Part shown: piece after piece, positions 60,758 through 64,000 of the stretch
Position numbering within the stretch: the stretch's first letter is position 1
How the letters are laid out: the number at the start of each line of letters is the position of its first letter
NCBI GenBank assembly: GCA_002127295.1
Contig: NFUV01000001.1
Coordinates: forward strand, 62,001 to 126,000
Source of the DNA: Chitinophagaceae bacterium IBVUCB2
GTDB taxonomy: Bacteria; Bacteroidota; Bacteroidia; Chitinophagales; Chitinophagaceae
Direction of reading: 5' to 3'
Length of the DNA stretch: 64,000 bases
Translations under genes and position numbers: made by a program
The notes under the pieces: generated by a model
Databases searched by the model: none
Seen by the model: the letters and a program-made list of their open reading frames with translations, nothing else
Told to the model about the DNA's origin: nothing

Positions 60758-61633
60758 TTAGCCCAGGTATGCTTTTAAAGCACTGCTGTAACGGGCTTTC
60801 TGTAAACGTTTAATTGCTCTTTCTTTGATCTGGCGGATACGTTCTTTGGTAAGGTCGTATTTCTGCCCGATTTGTTCAATGGTTACTCCGTTTTCACCAT
60901 CTAAACCGAAATAAGCATTTACGATTTCAGCTTCTCTTGGAGATAATGATTTCAGCACACGACGGATTTCATTTCTCAAAGAATCTTTCATTACATCATC
61001 ATCTGTATCATCACCACCTTCCAGCAAATCTCCCATGGCTACATCTTCTGCTTCATGCACGGGTGCATCAAGGGAAGTATGACGGGTATTGCTTTGGAAA
61101 ATGTTGTTGATCTCTGTTTCACTCATCTCCAGTAATTCAGCTAACTCTTCTGTTGATGGCTCTCTCTCATGTTCTTGTTCAAAAGCCATGTAAGCTTTGT
61201 TAGCCTTGTTGTAGGTGCCAATTTTGTTTTGTGGCAAGCGGACTAATCTGCCCTGCTCTGCCAACGCCTGTAGTATAGATTGGCGAATCCACCACACAGC
61301 GTAAGAAATAAATTTGAAACCTTTGGTTTCATCGAAGCGTTGTGCCGCTTTAATTAAGCCGAGGTTGCCCTCGTTAATAAGGTCACTTAGTGACAAGCCC
61401 TGATGTTGGTATTGCTTTGCAACAGATACCACGAAACGAAGATTCGCCTGTACCAGTTTATCCAAAGCCCGTTGTGAGTCTACAGGGTTTCTGGTGAACA
61501 TTTTGATGCGCTGGGCAAGAGTGGTCTCTTCTTCCGGCGTAATCATCGAAATTTTTGAAATCTCCTGTAAATACTTTTCAACTGCTTGAGAATCCCTGTT
61601 GGTAATCTGGGTAGCAATTTTGAGCTGCCGCAT
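60758..61633 (-). CDS. rpoD: RNA polymerase primary sigma factor (RpoD/SigA type)
   Basis: The 291-aa protein is the short primary sigma factor typical of Bacteroidota, without region 1.1. Region 1.2 starts SQAVEKYLQEISKISMITPE. Region 2 holds QANLRFVVSVAKQYQHQGLS and FDETKGFKFISYAVWWIRQS followed by ILQALAEQGRLVRLPQNK. Region 4 has the helix-turn-helix VTIEQIGQKYDLTKERIRQI with KERAIKRLQ near the C-terminus. It should recognise the TAnnTTTG -7 boxes seen across this window. It is a single-gene unit ended by a terminator. Confidence 0.96.
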   Translation of the reverse strand: MRQLKIATQITNRDSQAVEKYLQEISKISMITPEEETTLAQRIKMFTRNPVDSQRALDKLVQANLRFVVSVAKQYQHQGLSLSDLINEGNLGLIKAAQRFDETKGFKFISYAVWWIRQSILQALAEQGRLVRLPQNKIGTYNKANKAYMAFEQEHEREPSTEELAELLEMSETEINNIFQSNTRHTSLDAPVHEAEDVAMGDLLEGGDDTDDDVMKDSLRNEIRRVLKSLSPREAEIVNAYFGLDGENGVTIEQIGQKYDLTKERIRQIKERAIKRLQKARYSSALKAYLG

Positions 61634-61875
61634 AACTAAAAAATTTAAATATCAACGAATAAAAGACAGTCTTTGTTTGCAAGTTGATGCAAATGGATAG
61701 TTAATTGCAGGAATATGAAATTTTACCGTCCGGGACTATCTGCAAAAGTAGCTAATAATGCTCGTATCTCATAATGATTAGTCCTGAAAATTACTAACAG
61801 GATGTGTGCAACCCTTCCTGTTATAGTTTTTGACCATATGTGGTGGCAAAAGCGGTGTATTTCTGGAACATGTAA

Positions 61876-63057
61876 TTACTTACTGTTATTAGTTATGGCA
61901 GCTTTTGAAGCTTTTGCCTTTCGGACCCGTACGATCCAAATAGCTAAACCTGTCAAGAAAAGCAGGGTTGAAATAATTTCAGCCTGTGTTGGGTGAAAAC
62001 CAAAAAAATTGATGGTCGTATTCACTCTTATTTTCTCAATAAAGAACCTTTCAAGGCCATTTAACATCAGATAGAGAGCAAATAATGTACCCGGAACCTT
62101 TAATTTCTTACGAAGCGACCATATGAGGAGGAAAAGCAGGAAACAGGCCACTATTTCATAAAAAGGAGTTGGATAGACACCAACGGGTAGTTCATTACAA
62201 AATTTATCATCCACACAGCCGGGTATTTTAACCCCTGATTCATTTACATTATGAGGATATTTATAGGACCACATCCAGTCGGGCATCCAGCTAAATGGCT
62301 TTGGGCTGGTGTTTTCGATTCCCCAATCCCCATCCCCTGAAACCTGGCAGCCAATACGGCCTAAAGAATAGGCTAACATCATCGTAGGTGCCATCGCATC
62401 ATTCAGGTGCCAGAAGCCGATTTTATGCTTTTTTGCATACCACCAAACCGCTAAGGCTGCACAAATCAGACCCCCATAAAAGGTTAAACCTTTTGGAGAA
62501 AGAAGATAATCTGACGGATGTTGCACAAAATCAGACCAGTTTTCAAAAATGTCGAAAAGCTTGGCACCCAATAAGCCAAATACCAATGCAATAATCGTTA
62601 TTTCACCTACCCTGTCATGTGGCCATATCCGGACTATCCTTTTTTCGGGTTTGGCCAGCTTTTGTTTGTTTTTATCGTACCACTTTAAGCCTGCAAACAA
62701 AAGGCCCAGCAATATACCCGCCGGCCAGCTTCCCAATGTAGAAAATATGAATGCTTGCGGATCTTCTGTTGCCGAGCCATCCATAATGAACAAGGCTACA
62801 ATTTTATATCCTAGTAAAAAGCCAAGTAAAAAATTTAAACCTAAATCAAGCCAGGTGGCAGGCTGACCTACCATTACCTGCATTTCCGTGGGCTGGAATA
62901 ACCCTTGTTTGCTTTTGCGGCGCAATTCATTTGCTAAAACAATAGCACATACAATGAACGCAATAGCAACAAAAAAACCAAAGGAATTAACGAAACGAAG
63001 AAATTTCCATTCTACGCCAAAAAGGTCTTTAAATGCGTAATATAGATTTGGATACAT
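61876..63057 (-). CDS. lgt: Prolipoprotein diacylglyceryl transferase
   Basis: Lgt attaches diacylglycerol to the lipobox Cys of lipoproteins in the inner membrane; several such lipoproteins are coded in this window. The 393-aa protein is longer than E. coli Lgt (291 aa) because of inserted stretches. It has seven or more helices. The signature is visible as SLGRIGCQVSGDGDWG, with YPTPFYE and LNGLERFFIEKIR. At the usual HGGL site the sequence is FYGGL, as I believe is common in Bacteroidota. A longer C-terminal tail ends in KASKAAITNNSK. Confidence 0.92.
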   Translation of the reverse strand: MYPNLYYAFKDLFGVEWKFLRFVNSFGFFVAIAFIVCAIVLANELRRKSKQGLFQPTEMQVMVGQPATWLDLGLNFLLGFLLGYKIVALFIMDGSATEDPQAFIFSTLGSWPAGILLGLLFAGLKWYDKNKQKLAKPEKRIVRIWPHDRVGEITIIALVFGLLGAKLFDIFENWSDFVQHPSDYLLSPKGLTFYGGLICAALAVWWYAKKHKIGFWHLNDAMAPTMMLAYSLGRIGCQVSGDGDWGIENTSPKPFSWMPDWMWSYKYPHNVNESGVKIPGCVDDKFCNELPVGVYPTPFYEIVACFLLFLLIWSLRKKLKVPGTLFALYLMLNGLERFFIEKIRVNTTINFFGFHPTQAEIISTLLFLTGLAIWIVRVRKAKASKAAITNNSK

Positions 63058-63174
63058 GAATTATAGTTGGTTGATTTATGATGGACGAATATACTAAAGA
63101 ATGTTACGAGTTTGGAGTTTGGAGTGAAGGGGCGAAAATCATTATTACGAAGACATTACTTTCTACCTTCCCTA

Positions 63175-63214
63175 AAATAAAACGAGTTTCGGGACTTAAG
63201 AACCCGAAACTCGT
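63175..63214 (-). terminator. Terminator of the bacilliredoxin gene
   Basis: ACGAGTTTCGGG and CCCGAAACTCGT form a perfect 12-bp stem around a 9-nt loop; the minus strand then reads T-rich. Confidence 0.8.
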
Positions 63215-63234
63215 AACCCGATACTTATAATTAT

Positions 63235-63651
63235 TTAATTGCAATGCTGCTCGAATGCACCGATAAGGTTTTGAGCAATCATTTGAGCCGATCTGCCTTC
63301 AATTTGGTGTCTTTCTATAAAATGAACCAGCTGGCCATTTTTGAATAATGCAATTGCAGGTGATGATGGTGGGTAAGGCATCAAGTGCTGGCGCAATGTT
63401 TTAATTGCATCCACATCAAACCCTGCAAAACTGGTGGTCAGAAAATCAGGTTTTTTGGCAGCATTAGCTGCGGCCAATAATACACCTGGCCTGGCTGTGC
63501 CAGCTGAACATCCGCAAACAGAATTAATCATAACAAGTGTGGTCCCTTCTTTTGATAATTGAGACTCAACATCAGACGGAGATAAGAGTTCAGTAAAACC
63601 GTTATCGGTCAACTCTTCTTTCATGGGTATTACTATTTCTTCTGGATACAT
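63235..63651 (-). CDS. BrxA/BrxB-family bacilliredoxin
   Basis: Bacilliredoxins remove bacillithiol-type adducts from proteins; in Bacteroidota they may act with other low-molecular-weight thiols. The protein (138 aa from ATG 63651) has the family's CGC motif at residues 46-48 (MINSVCGCSAGTARPG) and the strand LVHFIERHQIEGRSAQMIAQ. The open frame to 63687 would add 12 residues, but a perfect -7 box (TACTTTTG, 63682-63675) lies 23 nt before ATG 63651. Confidence 0.9.
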   Translation of the reverse strand: MYPEEIVIPMKEELTDNGFTELLSPSDVESQLSKEGTTLVMINSVCGCSAGTARPGVLLAAANAAKKPDFLTTSFAGFDVDAIKTLRQHLMPYPPSSPAIALFKNGQLVHFIERHQIEGRSAQMIAQNLIGAFEQHCN

Positions 63652-63674
63652 TTTGTTTATTGTTTTATTGATTG

Positions 63675-63682
63675 CAAAAGTA
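63675..63682 (-). promoter_or_regulatory. -7 element for the bacilliredoxin gene
   Basis: TACTTTTG matches TAnnTTTG and lies 23 nt before the ATG at 63651. Confidence 0.5.
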
Positions 63683-63735
63683 CACAAAATGTTTATTGAG
63701 GAATGTAGATTGAACTCTACAGGAAATTTTGACAG

Positions 63736-63762
63736 CAGAATTTCCTCATTTCGGAAATTCTG
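63736..63762. promoter_or_regulatory. Inverted repeat between the bacilliredoxin and Hsp20 genes, possible operator
   Basis: CAGAATTTCC and GGAAATTCTG are a perfect 10-bp inverted repeat with a 7-nt spacer (TCATTTC). It lies in the divergent intergenic region with no terminator T-run, so a regulator-binding site is possible. It does not match the CIRCE element. Confidence 0.35.
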
Positions 63763-63866
63763 TCTTCTTCAAATATTAGTTTCAGCCTGTAATGACAGTA
63801 GAAAACTTGCTGGTACGGCGTTTGAAACTACTATACTAAAATTATAAAAAGAAAAAACATATAATC

Positions 63867-64000
63867 ATGACAAACGTAAAATTCACCCGCAAGCCTTTTG
63901 AAGGAACTTTCAACACTTTGGTAAATGACCTGTTTACTGAAGTACCGGCTTTTTTGCAAAAAGAATTTAACCAAACCGTAAGGAAAGGTTTTGTTCCTGT
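63867..64000 (+). CDS. Hsp20/alpha-crystallin small heat-shock protein (5' part)
   Basis: Only 44 codons are in the window: MTNVKFTRKPFEGTFNTLVN, then DLFTEVPAFLQKEF. This N-terminal pattern (VKF...F..LVNDLF) is typical of Bacteroidota Hsp20 proteins, which hold unfolding proteins during stress. The alpha-crystallin domain lies beyond the edge, so the call rests on the N-terminus alone. Confidence 0.7.
   Translation, partial: MTNVKFTRKPFEGTFNTLVNDLFTEVPAFLQKEFNQTVRKGFVP

Noticed and set aside
63736-63762. CIRCE heat-shock operator upstream of the Hsp20 gene
   Set aside because: The inverted repeat does not match TTAGCACTC-N9-GAGTGCTAA.
1-64000. Insertion sequence, prophage or tRNA genes
   Set aside because: No transposase, integrase, phage structural gene or tRNA fold was seen on reading both strands.

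Overview
The window is 64 kb of a Bacteroidota chromosome, most likely from the Chitinophagaceae or a close relative. The support is low GC, many genes without a clear Shine-Dalgarno sequence, promoter -7 boxes of the TAnnTTTG type, a short primary sigma factor, and typical families: DUF2027-Smr, DUF3822, DUF6089, DUF4249, BT_3928, DUF5117-type metalloprotease and a type IX secretion C-terminal domain. No phage, insertion sequence, CRISPR array, tRNA or rRNA was seen. It reads as ordinary core chromosome with lineage-specific envelope genes between housekeeping blocks.

Layout. 1-7 kb: the 5' part of pdhA, then recF and a DciA-like gene on the plus strand, a minus-strand run (acyltransferase, ABC permease, BT_3928-like, DUF1599), and folP. 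7-12.4 kb: an FKBP lipoprotein, a DHH phosphoesterase divergent from ndk, and three exported proteins. 12.5-18.7 kb: an ATP-grasp/UbiD pair, two DUF6089 barrels (one frameshifted in its signal peptide) and a dipeptide epimerase. 18.7-22.8 kb: a GH77 glucanotransferase with starch-binding domains, then small membrane proteins. 22.9-29.3 kb: rplT, rpmI, infC and thrS, with a large zinc metalloprotease between rpmI and infC. 29.4-38 kb: exported and accessory genes, including two paralogous secreted proteins, a secreted caspase-like peptidase, a T9SS cargo protein, a GYF_2 protein, a histone H1-like protein and a PepSY-like lipoprotein. 38-46 kb: a DUF6629 protein, a desaturase, a DUF3472-FKBP fusion, a dienelactone hydrolase and several lipoproteins. 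46.2-46.5 kb: the RNase P RNA. 47-57 kb: DUF2027-Smr, an amino acid permease, and a six-gene operon (DUF3822, rsmD, 5-FTHF cyclo-ligase, lpxK, rnr, prenyl synthase). 57-64 kb: a MATE exporter, trxB-folB, DUF4249, the primary sigma factor, lgt, bacilliredoxin and the start of an Hsp20 gene.

The most useful signal is in the promoters. The RNase P RNA gives an internal calibration: its P1 helix starts 4 nt after a -7 box. Three genes (dciA-like, dipeptide epimerase, DUF2027-Smr) have a perfect TAnnTTTG box exactly 4 nt before ATG, and two more have it at 7 nt, which predicts leaderless or nearly leaderless mRNAs. At the Smr gene the -7 box lies in the T-tract of the terminator of the gene before it. 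Other points are a ~60-nt intergenic repeat family, a related leader in front of ubiD and rpmI, the split rpmI/infC cluster, and the caspase neighbourhood. I did not find a clearly new multi-gene defence or metabolic system; the caspase/paralogue cluster at 29.4-33.1 kb is the nearest candidate. All statements rest on reading the sequence, with no database search.
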